NCBI RefSeq assembly: GCF_014206975.1
Contig: NZ_JACHOU010000001.1
Location: 186,001-250,000, forward strand
Origin: Aminobacter aganoensis
GTDB lineage: Bacteria; Pseudomonadota; Alphaproteobacteria; Rhizobiales; Rhizobiaceae
DNA: 64,000 nucleotides
Reading direction: 5' to 3'
The position numbers and the translations under genes are program-made. The notes under the pieces are model-generated. The model made no database searches and was not told the DNA's origin. It saw nothing but the letters and a program-made list of their open reading frames with translations. Within the stretch, counting starts at the first letter, position 1, and each line of letters begins with the position of its first letter. Of the stretch, positions 50,159 to 59,475 are shown piece after piece.

Positions 50159-50223
50159 ATCCGACCGATGCGGTGGCTCGGGAGCATCTTGCATCCGCAG
50201 TGAGCGGCCGGACGCCGCTTTTC

Positions 50224-51117
50224 TTAGTGCTTGAAGCAGTGCTCGCGATGCCATTGCAGGAAGTGTGGGTGCGGCCGGTCGGACAAACGCTGCGGGCCGA
50301 TCGCCCGGCCAGTACGATTGACGACACCCTGGATGCCTTCTGGATCGTTCGCCTGGCGTGAGATCAAGATTTCGAGGTCGTCGGCCAGACTGATCAGGCC
50401 CCGGTCAAACATCCAGTGCGCCGTCCCTGACAATGCAATGCCGTTATTGATGACATCTGGCCCGCCTGCCTCGACAGGGCGAATGTGGGCCGCTGCTACC
50501 TCCGCTCGCCCACCACCGTTGATCAGCTTCAGTCCGGTGATCGCGCAGCGTTCATCATAGGCCCGCAGGACGATCTGTCGGAAAACGCGGTCGCGTACGA
50601 TCCGGGACGTCAAGAATTGAACACGCTCCCGGGTCTCCTCGAAAATGAACGGCGTCTGCTCTTCAGACAGCCCTGTATCGGCGAGGTCGACACGCGGAAG
50701 CAGAGATTCCGCTTGATCGATCCCCAAAGACACGATTCGGCTGAAATCAGCAGGAACAAGCGGCCGCACCGCCGACTGCGCGCGGCCGGAAATTGCGCCT
50801 GCGTCATTCAGAAGCCCGCGCTCAACGACACCGTCGGCGCCGCTGAACGGGACAGGATTCGCAAAATCAAGATAGGTGCCAGGCTCTATGATGGCGACGA
50901 ACATACCGCGCGCACCCGGATCTGGAATGGCCTGCTGCACCTTGGCTACGGCAAAATAGCCCCTGGTACCCACAACTTTGCGCGGTTCGTAGTAAACGAT
51001 CCAGTCGCCAACACACCGCTGAACCCTGCCCAAGTACTGGGCTGGGAATTGGTAACGCTCAGCAGGACTGTCATCGTAGATCGAATCCGACCTGTGAATA
51101 AAGACCCCGAATCCCAT
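50224..51117 (-). CDS. HNH endonuclease with N-terminal PUA/EVE-like domain
   Basis: A 297-residue protein. The C-terminal half (about 180-260) is an HNH_2-type nuclease: VFRQIVLRAYDERCAITGLK, then EVAAAHIRPVEAGG and NNGIALSGTAHWMFDRGLIS, with His/Asn/His positions intact. The N-terminal half (WIVYYEPRKVVGTRGYFAVA, GMFVAIIEPGTYLDFANPV) looks like a PUA/EVE-type small beta barrel, a fold that reads modified bases in other restriction enzymes. That role is inference. The gene has lower GC than its neighbours. Confidence 0.82.
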   Translation of the reverse strand: MGFGVFIHRSDSIYDDSPAERYQFPAQYLGRVQRCVGDWIVYYEPRKVVGTRGYFAVAKVQQAIPDPGARGMFVAIIEPGTYLDFANPVPFSGADGVVERGLLNDAGAISGRAQSAVRPLVPADFSRIVSLGIDQAESLLPRVDLADTGLSEEQTPFIFEETRERVQFLTSRIVRDRVFRQIVLRAYDERCAITGLKLINGGGRAEVAAAHIRPVEAGGPDVINNGIALSGTAHWMFDRGLISLADDLEILISRQANDPEGIQGVVNRTGRAIGPQRLSDRPHPHFLQWHREHCFKH

Positions 51118-51228
51118 TCTCGCTTAATAGCGACAACGGGGAGGATTCGCGAGGCTTCCATTCAGGAACGCTCTTCGGCACAGAGTTGCGGAAATTCAGC
51201 CGAATCGAGCGGCAGCCTCGCCGCACGC

Positions 51229-52080
51229 TCAACGAACGTTGATCTCCATGCTCCCGATGCCGGCGATCTGGGCAACCATCGTGTCACCCGCCTTCACCGG
51301 ACCAACCCCTTCCGGCGTACCTGTATAGAGCAGGTCGCCGGGCATCAGCGTGTAGAAGGACGAGGCGCGTTCGATCAGCGCCGCGACATCGCGAAGGAGA
51401 TTGGACGTCGAGGTCTTTTGCCGGATCTCGCCATTGACCGTCAGTTCCATTTCCAGCGCGGAAGGATCGGGCATCTCGTCGGAGGTGACCATCCACGGCC
51501 CCAGCACCGAATAGGTGTCGCAGGACTTGCGCATGCTGCGCTCCTCGGTGCCGCGCACCGTCATGTCGAGGCCGATGGAATAGCCCGCCACGTATGACAG
51601 CGCGTCCTTCCGAACAACGCGGTCGGCGCGGCGGCCGATGATCGCCACCAGCTCGATCTCATGGTCGTTGCGGGCCTCGGGAAAGCGGATGACCACGTCA
51701 TCGGAAGCGCCGATGAGCGAACTGGTGGCTTTCAGGAAGAGCCCTGCCTTGTCGATGGGCAGGATGTTGGTGCCGTGATGGATGGTCGCGTCGGCGAGCG
51801 CCTCGTCGTGATGCAGGCGGTAGTTCACCGGCGCGGCCACGATCTTGCGCGGCGAAGCCACCGGCGGCAACAGACGGACGCCGTCGAGCGCCAGGGGCGC
51901 GGCCTGGCCGGCCAGTTCCTCCATCCTCGGCCGCAGCTCGGGCAGCGCGGCCACCAGCGGATCGTGGTCGGGCAGCGGGTAGCGGTGCTGAGCCAGGCTG
52001 TCGAGCACGGGGGAAACATCATACACCGACGCGCCCCGCACGAGGCCAAGACGGTTGTCGTTGAAACGGCAAATACGCAT
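51229..52080 (-). CDS. Fumarylacetoacetate hydrolase family protein
   Basis: A 283-residue FAH-fold enzyme. The metal site is in NDHEIELVAIIG (two acidic residues) with a downstream Asp in YSIGLDMTVRG, and PGDLLYTGTPEGVGPVKAGD closes the core. Members hydrolyse or decarboxylate acylpyruvates and 2-oxo-diacids (FAHD1/HpaG-like). The ATG overlaps the stop of the fumarylacetoacetase gene as TGATG. It is part of the catabolic unit that diverges from the peptide-type ABC importer. Confidence 0.9.
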   Translation of the reverse strand: MRICRFNDNRLGLVRGASVYDVSPVLDSLAQHRYPLPDHDPLVAALPELRPRMEELAGQAAPLALDGVRLLPPVASPRKIVAAPVNYRLHHDEALADATIHHGTNILPIDKAGLFLKATSSLIGASDDVVIRFPEARNDHEIELVAIIGRRADRVVRKDALSYVAGYSIGLDMTVRGTEERSMRKSCDTYSVLGPWMVTSDEMPDPSALEMELTVNGEIRQKTSTSNLLRDVAALIERASSFYTLMPGDLLYTGTPEGVGPVKAGDTMVAQIAGIGSMEINVR

Positions 52081-53351
52081 CAGGATGCCTTTCCTATTGT
52101 GGTCGGAGCCGGCAGGATCTGTCCCTCGCACCGGCCGAAACCGATCCGCAGGCCATCGACCTCGCCCCACCCTGTCAGGGTGACGCTGTCGCCGTCCTCG
52201 AGGAACTTGCGAACACCACCATTCTCGAGCGCGACCTCGTCGCGGCCGCCCCATGTCTGTTCCATCAGGCAGCCGAAATTGCCACGCTCGGGGCCGGAGA
52301 TCGTACCCGACCCGAGAAGGTCGCCCGTCTCCATCCGGCATCCGCCGATGGCGTGGTGCGCCAGGAGCTGCGGGGCGGAATAATAGAGATACCTGGTGTT
52401 CGTCCGCACGATCCGGCTCGCATGCCCTGCGGGCGGCGTCAGATGCGCCTCCAGGGTCAGGTCAAAGAAATATTCGGCCGGCTCGTGGAGATAGGGAAGC
52501 AGCGGCAGGTCGCGCTCCGGACCCGAGCAGCGGAAGGGCTCAAGCGCCGCACGGGTCACGACCCACGGACTGATCGAGGTGGCGAAGGCCTTGGCCTGGA
52601 ACGGGCCGAGTGGTTGGCCTTCCCAGCGCTGGATGTCGCGAGCCGACCAGTCGTTGAGCAGCACGAAGCCGAATATATGCTCCCATGCCTGCGCAACGGT
52701 CAGGGTGTCGCCCAATTCGGTCCCGGTGGCGACGATCGCGCCAAACTCGACCTCGATGTCCATGCGCTTCGATGGCCCGAACAGGGGCATGTCGACTCCG
52801 TCGGGCCGGGTCTGCCCAAGCGGGCGGCGCACCGGTGTTCCGGAGACGACGACCGTCGAGCTCCGCCCGTTGTAACCGATGGGCATGTGCGGCCAGTTCG
52901 GCGTCAAGGCATTCTGCGGGCCGCGCAGGATCGATCCGGAATTGAACGCGTGCTGTCTACCGGCAAAGAAATCGGTGTAGCCGGCGACCTCGATCGGCAG
53001 ATGCATTCGGGCCAGTTCCTGCGGGATCAGCAGTCGCTCCCGAAGTGATACATTCTCCCGAAGGTCGGCGACGCCGTCCTCGGCGAGCAATTCCGTGAGC
53101 CGCGCCCGCACCCGCGCCCAGGCTTCCGGCCCGCTCGCCATGAAGCGGTTGATCGCAGGCTGGTCAAAGCCATGTCCGCCGCTGCCGAGGAGACCGGCCT
53201 CCTCCGCCCCGGCGAGGTCCAGGATCATCGTGCCGATTGCAATGCCGCATCGGGGAGCGCGCCCCTCTTCGCTGAACACGCCGTAAGGCAGATTGGCGAG
53301 GGGAAAATCCCCTGACGGCTCGTTCGCACCAGCAACCCAGGATCGTCTCAA
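52080..53351 (-). CDS. Fumarylacetoacetase
   Basis: A 423-residue protein close in motif content to fumarylacetoacetase, which splits fumarylacetoacetate to fumarate and acetoacetate. Catalytic features include Asp127 and His134 (YTDFFAGRQHAFNSG), the Glu pair in MDIEVEFGAIV and Asp in LLNDWSARDIQ. NALTPNWPHMPIGYNGRSS is also typical. The start is TTG at 53351, which has GGGGAGGAA 6 bases upstream; the ATG further upstream gives a non-conserved tail. No homogentisate dioxygenase or maleylacetoacetate isomerase gene is nearby. Confidence 0.9.
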   Translation of the reverse strand: MRRSWVAGANEPSGDFPLANLPYGVFSEEGRAPRCGIAIGTMILDLAGAEEAGLLGSGGHGFDQPAINRFMASGPEAWARVRARLTELLAEDGVADLRENVSLRERLLIPQELARMHLPIEVAGYTDFFAGRQHAFNSGSILRGPQNALTPNWPHMPIGYNGRSSTVVVSGTPVRRPLGQTRPDGVDMPLFGPSKRMDIEVEFGAIVATGTELGDTLTVAQAWEHIFGFVLLNDWSARDIQRWEGQPLGPFQAKAFATSISPWVVTRAALEPFRCSGPERDLPLLPYLHEPAEYFFDLTLEAHLTPPAGHASRIVRTNTRYLYYSAPQLLAHHAIGGCRMETGDLLGSGTISGPERGNFGCLMEQTWGGRDEVALENGGVRKFLEDGDSVTLTGWGEVDGLRIGFGRCEGQILPAPTTIGKAS

Positions 53352-53473
53352 GCCAAATTCCTCCCCAGCATTCCGAAGGACGACACGTGCATGCCGCTGT
53401 CTTCTCCACCGCACGCCCCACCCATATTGCATTCACTTTTCCCAATACATCTCCAAAATCAAGCGAAAACTGA

Positions 53474-53500
53474 TTGACAGCCAGATTAAACGTATACACT
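53474..53500 (+). promoter_or_regulatory. Promoter/operator region of the peptide-type importer operon
   Basis: A perfect TTGACA -35 at 53474-53479 is followed by a -10-like TACACT at 53495-53500. Overlapping it is the palindrome GTATAC at 53492-53497 (ACGTATACAC), the core of many GntR/FCD-family operators. The GntR gene at the operon end may act here; this is inference. Confidence 0.45.
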
Positions 53501-53607
53501 TTTGACGTCGCACAGATGACCGACTCCGTCTCTTTTGCACTGTCAGGTATTTTTGAGGGAAGGACTGTGGAGCGCGGAAGACTGATGCTCGGGAGGAGAG
53601 AGACGTT

Positions 53608-55233
53608 ATGAAAAATGCCTTCAGGAGGCTGGCACTGCCTGTGTGGCTGCCAGTCGGAATTGCCGCGTTCGGCAATGTTGCCGCAGCCCAGGAACTGGGC
53701 GAGCGCGTGCCCGATCTGCAGATCGCCTATTATGCGGCCGACATGGGGCCGATGTACGAGCAGTCTGCTCGCGTTCTCAGCGAAGAGTGGAGCAAGCTTG
53801 GCCTGACGTTCCGCATGCAGCCGGTGCAGTTCAGCACCTTCATCTCGAATATCATGGTCGGCGGCGGCTTGGAGGACATGGCCGTGTTCACCGTGGGGGC
53901 CGACCCGGATCGCGTTGATCCGACCTACTGGCTACACGACCTGGGCGCCTGCGGCGCGCGGCGCAACGGTGCCAAGTGGTGCGATGAAGCCTACTCCGCC
54001 AAGGTTCGCGAACAGCGCGAGATGGTCGATCAGACCCAGCGCATCGCCGCGGTGAAGCAGGCCCAGCAGCATTTCTACGACACGATGCCGTGGTGGCCGG
54101 CCACCAATACGGTCTACGGCATGGTCTGGAACAGCGACAAATGGGAAAACGTCACGTCGCCGGCGCCTGTGGCGGCACATGAAGGCCTGATCGATCCGTG
54201 GCTGTCGGCGAAGCCGAAGACCGACGACCGCTGGTTCGACTGGGCCCATTACGAAGATGTGACCACCTACAATCCGTTGGCGGAAGAAGGTGCTGTCGGC
54301 TGGCTGCGGTTCGTCTACGACACGTTCGCAAAGAACAATTCCAAGGGCGAGACCATTCCGTGGGCCGCGGCTTCCTGGGAGTTCACCGAACCGACCAATG
54401 TCAAGATCACGCTGCGCCAAGGCATGACCTTCCACGACGGCGAGGCTGTCACCGCCGACGATGCGGTCTTCACCATCAACAAGGTGGTCGAATTGCAGCC
54501 GCCGGCGATGTCGTCGCGCATAGCCAATCTGGCAGGGGCTGAGAAAGTCGACGACCTGACCTTCAACATCAAGCTCAAGACGCCTGACGCGTCCTTCGTC
54601 ACCACGGTCTTGCCCTACGCCTTCATCCTGCCCGAGCACCTTTGGGCCAATTACGAAGGCGACATGGTAGCGCGTGACGTCGTCGCCGACGGCGTCGCCA
54701 TCGGCAGTGGTCCGTTCAGGTTCAAGACGTGGCGCATCAACGAGATACACGAACTGGAGACCTTCAAGGAGCATTTCCAGGCACCGGGATATGACGGGGT
54801 CCGTCGTCTCGCCCTCGGCCAGGCGGATGCGATCCGCTCGGCGATGCTGTCGGGCACCGGCGATATCGCAACGATGGTGCTGCCTGTCGCAGCGATGAGC
54901 GACCTGGCGACGCAGAACAACCATCTCGATTTCCTCGAGATTCCCTCGCACGGATCGATGCTGGTCTGGCTGAACAACCAGAAGGCACCGTTCACCGATC
55001 CCGCGTTCCGCAAGGCGATGCGTGTGGCAACTTCAAAAGAGCGCGCCGCCGTCGAAGGTTGGCTGGGCTTCGCGGTCCCGGCAGGCGAAGGTCCCGTGCC
55101 GAAGCAATTGGGCATGTGGTACAACGCCGATCTTCCCGAGATCACCTTCGACATCGAGGCTGCCAGGGCGGCACTGGAACAGGCCGGTTACGGCTGGGAT
55201 GCGCAGGGCCGCCTGCACTACCCGAAGAAGTAA
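53608..55233 (+). CDS. ABC transporter substrate-binding protein, family 5, apparently circularly permuted
   Basis: A 541-residue periplasmic protein with a signal peptide (cleavage near AAAQ). Its SBP_bac_5 segments occur in permuted order. The usual C-terminal-lobe parts come first: LQIAYYAADMGPMYEQSARV at 38-57, ADPDRVDPTYWL at 98-109 and a TMPWWPATNTVYGMVW ending at 159-174. The usual N-terminal-lobe parts follow: NPL at 222, then TLRQGMTFHDGEAVTADDAV at 268-287, GSGPFRF at 367-373, APFTDPAFRKAMRVAT at 460-475 and ITFDIEAARAALEQAGY at 512-528. The total length equals a normal family member, so this is rearrangement, not loss. It heads a permease-permease-ATPase-ATPase operon. Confidence 0.85.
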   Translation: MKNAFRRLALPVWLPVGIAAFGNVAAAQELGERVPDLQIAYYAADMGPMYEQSARVLSEEWSKLGLTFRMQPVQFSTFISNIMVGGGLEDMAVFTVGADPDRVDPTYWLHDLGACGARRNGAKWCDEAYSAKVREQREMVDQTQRIAAVKQAQQHFYDTMPWWPATNTVYGMVWNSDKWENVTSPAPVAAHEGLIDPWLSAKPKTDDRWFDWAHYEDVTTYNPLAEEGAVGWLRFVYDTFAKNNSKGETIPWAAASWEFTEPTNVKITLRQGMTFHDGEAVTADDAVFTINKVVELQPPAMSSRIANLAGAEKVDDLTFNIKLKTPDASFVTTVLPYAFILPEHLWANYEGDMVARDVVADGVAIGSGPFRFKTWRINEIHELETFKEHFQAPGYDGVRRLALGQADAIRSAMLSGTGDIATMVLPVAAMSDLATQNNHLDFLEIPSHGSMLVWLNNQKAPFTDPAFRKAMRVATSKERAAVEGWLGFAVPAGEGPVPKQLGMWYNADLPEITFDIEAARAALEQAGYGWDAQGRLHYPKK

Positions 55234-55242
55234 CCGAGGAAA

Positions 55243-55302
55243 CAGGTCGCCGACGATGTCGGCGGCCTGCCCCGCCGTCCTCACGTTAGGATGGGCGGGG
55301 CA
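55243..55302 (+). promoter_or_regulatory. Tandem stem-loops between binding-protein and permease genes
   Basis: The first hairpin has a 12-bp stem (55243-55254 with 55258-55269) and a GAT loop. The second pairs TGCCCCGCC (55268-55276) with GGCGGGGCA (55294-55302), plus an inner TCCT/AGGA stem. No T-run follows, so they probably limit 3' decay or read-through and raise binding-protein over permease expression. Confidence 0.6.
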
Positions 55303-55358
55303 ACCACCACTGCCTTGCTTAGCCGAGACCTGCCAGCCCGAAGCGACTGGAGCCTGCC

Positions 55359-56324
55359 ATGCGCGCCTATATTCTCCGCCGACTTGCCCAAAGCGTGTTG
55401 GTCATCTGGGCCGTCACCACGATCATGTTCTTCATGTTCCGCGTGATGCCCGCCGATCCCACGGCCATCCTGCTGGAACGCGGACTGTCCGATGAGGCCC
55501 GCAACGCACTTCTGGAGCAGTGGGGCCTGACCGGCTCGCTTTGGGACCAGTACGTCGCCTATCTCGGCAATCTTCTGGTGGGCGACTTCGGCTCGTCGTT
55601 CCTCTACCGCAAGCCGGTGTGGGAAGTGCTGACCCCGCTGATCATCAACACGCTGTGGATCGCGGTTCCCGGGCTCCTTCTCGGGGCAGCTCTCGGCGCG
55701 GCCATCGGCACCGCGGTCGGCTGGGCCAGGCGCGGCGGCAAGCTTGAGCGGACCGGTATCTTTCTGGCCACCGTGATCCGTGGCGTGCCCAATTTCGTCA
55801 TCGGCATCGCGCTCCTGACCGTCTTCTCCAGTACGCTCGGCTGGTTCCCCGGATTCGGCATGGGCGACCCAGGACAGAACGTCGGCTTTGCCCGCTACTT
55901 CACGCTCGACTTCCTGCATCACCTGGCCCTGCCGCTGATCGCCGTCATCATCTATTTCATGCCCGAGAACCTGCTTCTCATGCGCTCAGGCGTGGTGGAG
56001 AACCGTACCGAAGACTACATCGAACTGGTCCGCGCCAAGGGCGTGTCGCAGGGCCGCGTAGCGTGGCACGCGGCGCGCAATTCGATGCTGCCTCTCATCA
56101 CCTGGCTTTTTCCGGCGCTCGCCGAAACCATCGCCGGAATCGTGGTCATCGAGATCGTCTTCTCATGGCCGGGTGTGGGGCGCGAACTGGTGCTGGCCGT
56201 CACCCGGCAGGATTACCCGGTGGCTCAGGCCGCCTTCTTCCTGCTGGCCGTGATGATCGTGCTGGCGAATCTCGCCGCCGACCTCGTCTATGGCAAACTC
56301 GATCCGCGCGTGGTCTACAAATGA
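55359..56324 (+). CDS. Peptide/nickel-type ABC transporter permease (DppB-like)
   Basis: A 321-residue inner-membrane permease of the DppB/OppB group. MRAYILRRLAQSVLVIWAVT at the start and the EAA loop ELVRAKGVSQGRVAWHAARN (about 230-250) are typical, with six predicted helices. Its stop overlaps the next gene start as ATGA. It forms the channel with the second permease. Confidence 0.94.
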   Translation: MRAYILRRLAQSVLVIWAVTTIMFFMFRVMPADPTAILLERGLSDEARNALLEQWGLTGSLWDQYVAYLGNLLVGDFGSSFLYRKPVWEVLTPLIINTLWIAVPGLLLGAALGAAIGTAVGWARRGGKLERTGIFLATVIRGVPNFVIGIALLTVFSSTLGWFPGFGMGDPGQNVGFARYFTLDFLHHLALPLIAVIIYFMPENLLLMRSGVVENRTEDYIELVRAKGVSQGRVAWHAARNSMLPLITWLFPALAETIAGIVVIEIVFSWPGVGRELVLAVTRQDYPVAQAAFFLLAVMIVLANLAADLVYGKLDPRVVYK

Positions 56325-57232
56325 ACCAGCCTTCTTCCCCCGACGCCGCGGCAATCAGGGGGCGCAGCCTGTTGGGTGCAATGGGCCAGTCGCTGCGCCT
56401 GCTCACCACCGACAGCTTCGCCGTGGTCGGGCTCGCGGTGCTGCTACTTTTCGTCGTCATCGCGATCAGCGCGCCATGGATCGCGCCATACGAGCCCTTC
56501 AAGGCGATGATGACCGAAAGCGGCCGCCTCAATCGGCTTGCGCCACCCTCGTCCGCGCACCTGCTCGGAACCACGTCGTTCGGCAACGACGTGCTCAGCC
56601 AGTTCCTCCACGGCTTTCGCGTGGCGCTGCTGGTCGGGCTGGTTGCGGCAGTGGCGGTCGGTCTGATCTCGACGATATTTGGCGTCGTTTCCGGCTACTT
56701 CGGCGGCTATGTCGACGACGTGCTGATGCGCATCACCGATGTCGCCCTGTCGATCCCCACCCTTCCCTTCTCGATCGTCGCGGTGGCGTTGCTCGGCCCC
56801 AGCGTCGAGAACATCATCCTCGTCATCACCATACTTTTCTGGCGCAACGGTGCGCGCATCATCCGCTCGGCGGTGCTCACAGAGCGTGAGCGCGTGTATG
56901 TGAAATGGGCGCGGGCGGCCGGGGCCTCGCACCTTCACATCATAATGCGCCACATCTTGCCGAACATCGTCCGCGTCATCTTCCTCTGGGTGACGATGTC
57001 GGTTGCCTTCGCCGTGCTGACGGAAGCCAGCCTGTCTTTCCTCGGCCTTGGCGATCCAACTGTCATCAGTTGGGGCCAGATGCTCAACACCGCCTTTTCG
57101 TCCGGCAATCTGCGGACCGCATGGTGGTGGGTCATTCCCCCGTCCTTGGCATTGGTGCTGCTGGTTTCCTCGCTGTACCTCATCGGCCGCGCCTATGAGG
57201 AACAGACCAATCCCCGGCTTCGGAGGCGCTGA
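56321..57232 (+). CDS. Peptide/nickel-type ABC transporter permease (DppC-like)
   Basis: A 303-residue permease of the DppC/OppC group. One N-terminal helix is followed by the LLGTTSFGNDVLSQFLHGFR segment and the EAA loop VYVKWARAAGASHLHIIMRH. The ATG at 56321 overlaps the DppB-like stop (ATGA), and its own stop overlaps the first ATPase start (TGATG). Confidence 0.94.
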   Translation: MNQPSSPDAAAIRGRSLLGAMGQSLRLLTTDSFAVVGLAVLLLFVVIAISAPWIAPYEPFKAMMTESGRLNRLAPPSSAHLLGTTSFGNDVLSQFLHGFRVALLVGLVAAVAVGLISTIFGVVSGYFGGYVDDVLMRITDVALSIPTLPFSIVAVALLGPSVENIILVITILFWRNGARIIRSAVLTERERVYVKWARAAGASHLHIIMRHILPNIVRVIFLWVTMSVAFAVLTEASLSFLGLGDPTVISWGQMLNTAFSSGNLRTAWWWVIPPSLALVLLVSSLYLIGRAYEEQTNPRLRRR

Positions 57233-58353
57233 TGACTTCGACATCCCTCGCAACGCCGGAAAACCGGACCGCTTCGCCCGCAACGATGCAGGCATTGGCG
57301 ACGCTGAACGACAGGCTCGCCGCCAAGCCGGCGGCGCACCTTCGCGTCGAGAAGCTGTCCATCGCTTACTCGACTGCGCGCGGCCCCTTCCACGCCGTCG
57401 ACGACGTCAGTTTCGAGGTGAAGCCCGGGACCAATCTCGGCCTTGTCGGCGAGTCCGGTTGCGGCAAGAGCACGGTGATCAAGGCTTTGATCGGACTGCA
57501 GCCGGAGGGCACGAAGGTCTCGGGACAGGCGTTGCTCGATGGACAGGAAATTCTCGGGCTGTCCGAACGCGCGCTTCAGGACGTCCGCTGGACAAAGATC
57601 TCGCTGATAACGCAAAGCGCCATGAACTCGCTCGACCCCGTCTATTGCATCGGCGACCAGATTTGCGAGGCGATCCAGGCACATGAGAGCGTATCGAGGG
57701 CGACGGCCTGGGCCCGTGCCGAGGAAATGTTCGCACTCGTCGGCCTGCCTGCCTCGCGGCTCCACGATTTTCCGCACCAGTTCTCGGGCGGCATGCGGCA
57801 ACGCACCGTCATCGCCATGGCGCTGGCGCTGAACGCCGGAATGCTGTTGGCCGACGAGCCGACGACGGCGCTCGACCCGATCATGCAGTCGCAGATCATG
57901 TCGCGTATCCGCGGCATTCACGAGCATATGCGCCGCTCCATGATCCTCGTCACGCACGACATCGCCGTGGTGGCGGAAACCTGCGAGAACACGGTGGTCA
58001 TGTATGCCGGCAAGGTGGCCGAGAAGGGACCGACGACGGACGTGCTGGCCCGCCCGTTGCACCCCTACACCATGGGTCTGCAGAACGCCTTTCCCCGCTT
58101 GCCCGTCAAGGGGCAGCCGCGCCAGGCGCTGATCTCGATACCGGGGATCGTGCCCAACCTGCTGCGGCCGCCGCCGGGGTGCCGCTTTGCGGGGCGTTGC
58201 CCTTTCGCGACCGAGCGCTGCCACATCGAAGCGCCCGCCGTCACCGCTGTCGGCGCACAGTCGGCCGCCTGCCACTACATCGATCGTGCGCCCGAATTCC
58301 GCGAGGCCGCGGCGCGACCTGAAACCTGGCGCAAGTTGGGAGCCGGCGCATGA
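57232..58353 (+). CDS. Peptide-type ABC transporter ATP-binding protein (DppD-like)
   Basis: A 373-residue ATPase. Walker A is at 73-81 (GESGCGKST), the signature is FSGGMRQRTVIAMAL and Walker B is LLADEPTTALD. The C-terminal oligopeptide-transporter tail has paired Cys (GCRFAGRCPFATERC). An unusual 35-residue N-terminal extension precedes the domain. The ATG overlaps the permease stop. Confidence 0.94.
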   Translation: MTSTSLATPENRTASPATMQALATLNDRLAAKPAAHLRVEKLSIAYSTARGPFHAVDDVSFEVKPGTNLGLVGESGCGKSTVIKALIGLQPEGTKVSGQALLDGQEILGLSERALQDVRWTKISLITQSAMNSLDPVYCIGDQICEAIQAHESVSRATAWARAEEMFALVGLPASRLHDFPHQFSGGMRQRTVIAMALALNAGMLLADEPTTALDPIMQSQIMSRIRGIHEHMRRSMILVTHDIAVVAETCENTVVMYAGKVAEKGPTTDVLARPLHPYTMGLQNAFPRLPVKGQPRQALISIPGIVPNLLRPPPGCRFAGRCPFATERCHIEAPAVTAVGAQSAACHYIDRAPEFREAAARPETWRKLGAGA

Positions 58354-59468
58354 GCGACCTTCACACCAGTCGCCCGGCCATCGACCCCGATGCCAGGCCC
58401 ATCGTCGAGGCACGCGACCTGAAGACCCATTTTCAGGGCCGGAGCGGCATCTTCAGCGCGCTGGCCGGCGTGAAGCCGCCCACCGCGAAGGCGCTCGACG
58501 GCGTCGATCTTCGCATTCGGAAAAGCGAAATCGTCGGGCTCGTTGGCGAATCCGGCTGCGGCAAGTCCACGCTCGGCATGTCATTGGTACGCATGTACCA
58601 GCCGACCGACGGCCGAATTCTCTATCTCGACGACGACATCACCAGGGCGGAAGGGCGCAGGCTGAAAGACTACCGCCGTCAGGCGCAGATCATCTTCCAG
58701 GACCCCTACTCCTCGCTGAACCCACGCCTGACCATTGGCCAGGTCATCGAGGAGCCCCTGGTGATCCACGACATCGGCAATGCAGCCGAACGCCGTGAAC
58801 GCGTCGTGCGCGCGCTCGATCTCGTACGCATCCCGGCGGTGGACAACATCGACAGATACCCTTCCGACCTGTCCGGCGGACAGCGACAGCGCGTTGCCAT
58901 CGCGCGCGCCCTGGTGCTCGAGCCGACCTTCATCGTCGCGGACGAACCGGTGTCCATGCTCGACGTGTCCATCCAGGCATCCGTGCTGGAACTGCTGGAC
59001 GAGCTCTCGCGCAAGCTTGGATTGGCGATCCTGTACATTTCCCATGACATCGCGACGGTGGGCTATATCTGCGACCATGTCGCGGTGATGTATCTCGGCC
59101 GCATCGTGGAAGAGGGCAAGGCCGAAGACATCCTCTCCGCGCCACTGCATCCATATACGCAAAGGCTGATGGCGGCGATCCCGCGGATGGACCCGGGCGA
59201 CACGGCAGGGCGCGCTGAAATTCGGGGCGACGTCCCTTCACCAATGAACGTACCCCAAGGCTGCCGGTTTTCGTCGCGTTGCCCGTATGTCGCCGATCTC
59301 TGCCGCGCGGTCGAACCCGAGCTGGGGCAACATCCGGCTGGCCAGCGGGTCCGTTGCCACATCTACGGAAGTGAAGGTGCAAAACGGTTTCCCGACCTTC
59401 AACGCCCGGAATGGGGCCGCATCACCGAGGTGACCGATGCCGGCACCCTCGCACAAGCAAGCAGTTGA
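58350..59468 (+). CDS. Peptide-type ABC transporter ATP-binding protein (DppF-like)
   Basis: A 372-residue ATPase that pairs with the DppD-like subunit. Walker A is at 67-75 (GESGCGKST), then LSGGQRQRVAIARALV and a Walker B VADEPVSMLD. The C-terminal tail is GCRFSSRCPYVADLC. The start overlaps the preceding stop as ATGA. Confidence 0.94.
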   Translation: MSDLHTSRPAIDPDARPIVEARDLKTHFQGRSGIFSALAGVKPPTAKALDGVDLRIRKSEIVGLVGESGCGKSTLGMSLVRMYQPTDGRILYLDDDITRAEGRRLKDYRRQAQIIFQDPYSSLNPRLTIGQVIEEPLVIHDIGNAAERRERVVRALDLVRIPAVDNIDRYPSDLSGGQRQRVAIARALVLEPTFIVADEPVSMLDVSIQASVLELLDELSRKLGLAILYISHDIATVGYICDHVAVMYLGRIVEEGKAEDILSAPLHPYTQRLMAAIPRMDPGDTAGRAEIRGDVPSPMNVPQGCRFSSRCPYVADLCRAVEPELGQHPAGQRVRCHIYGSEGAKRFPDLQRPEWGRITEVTDAGTLAQASS

Positions 59469-59475
59469 GACCCCG

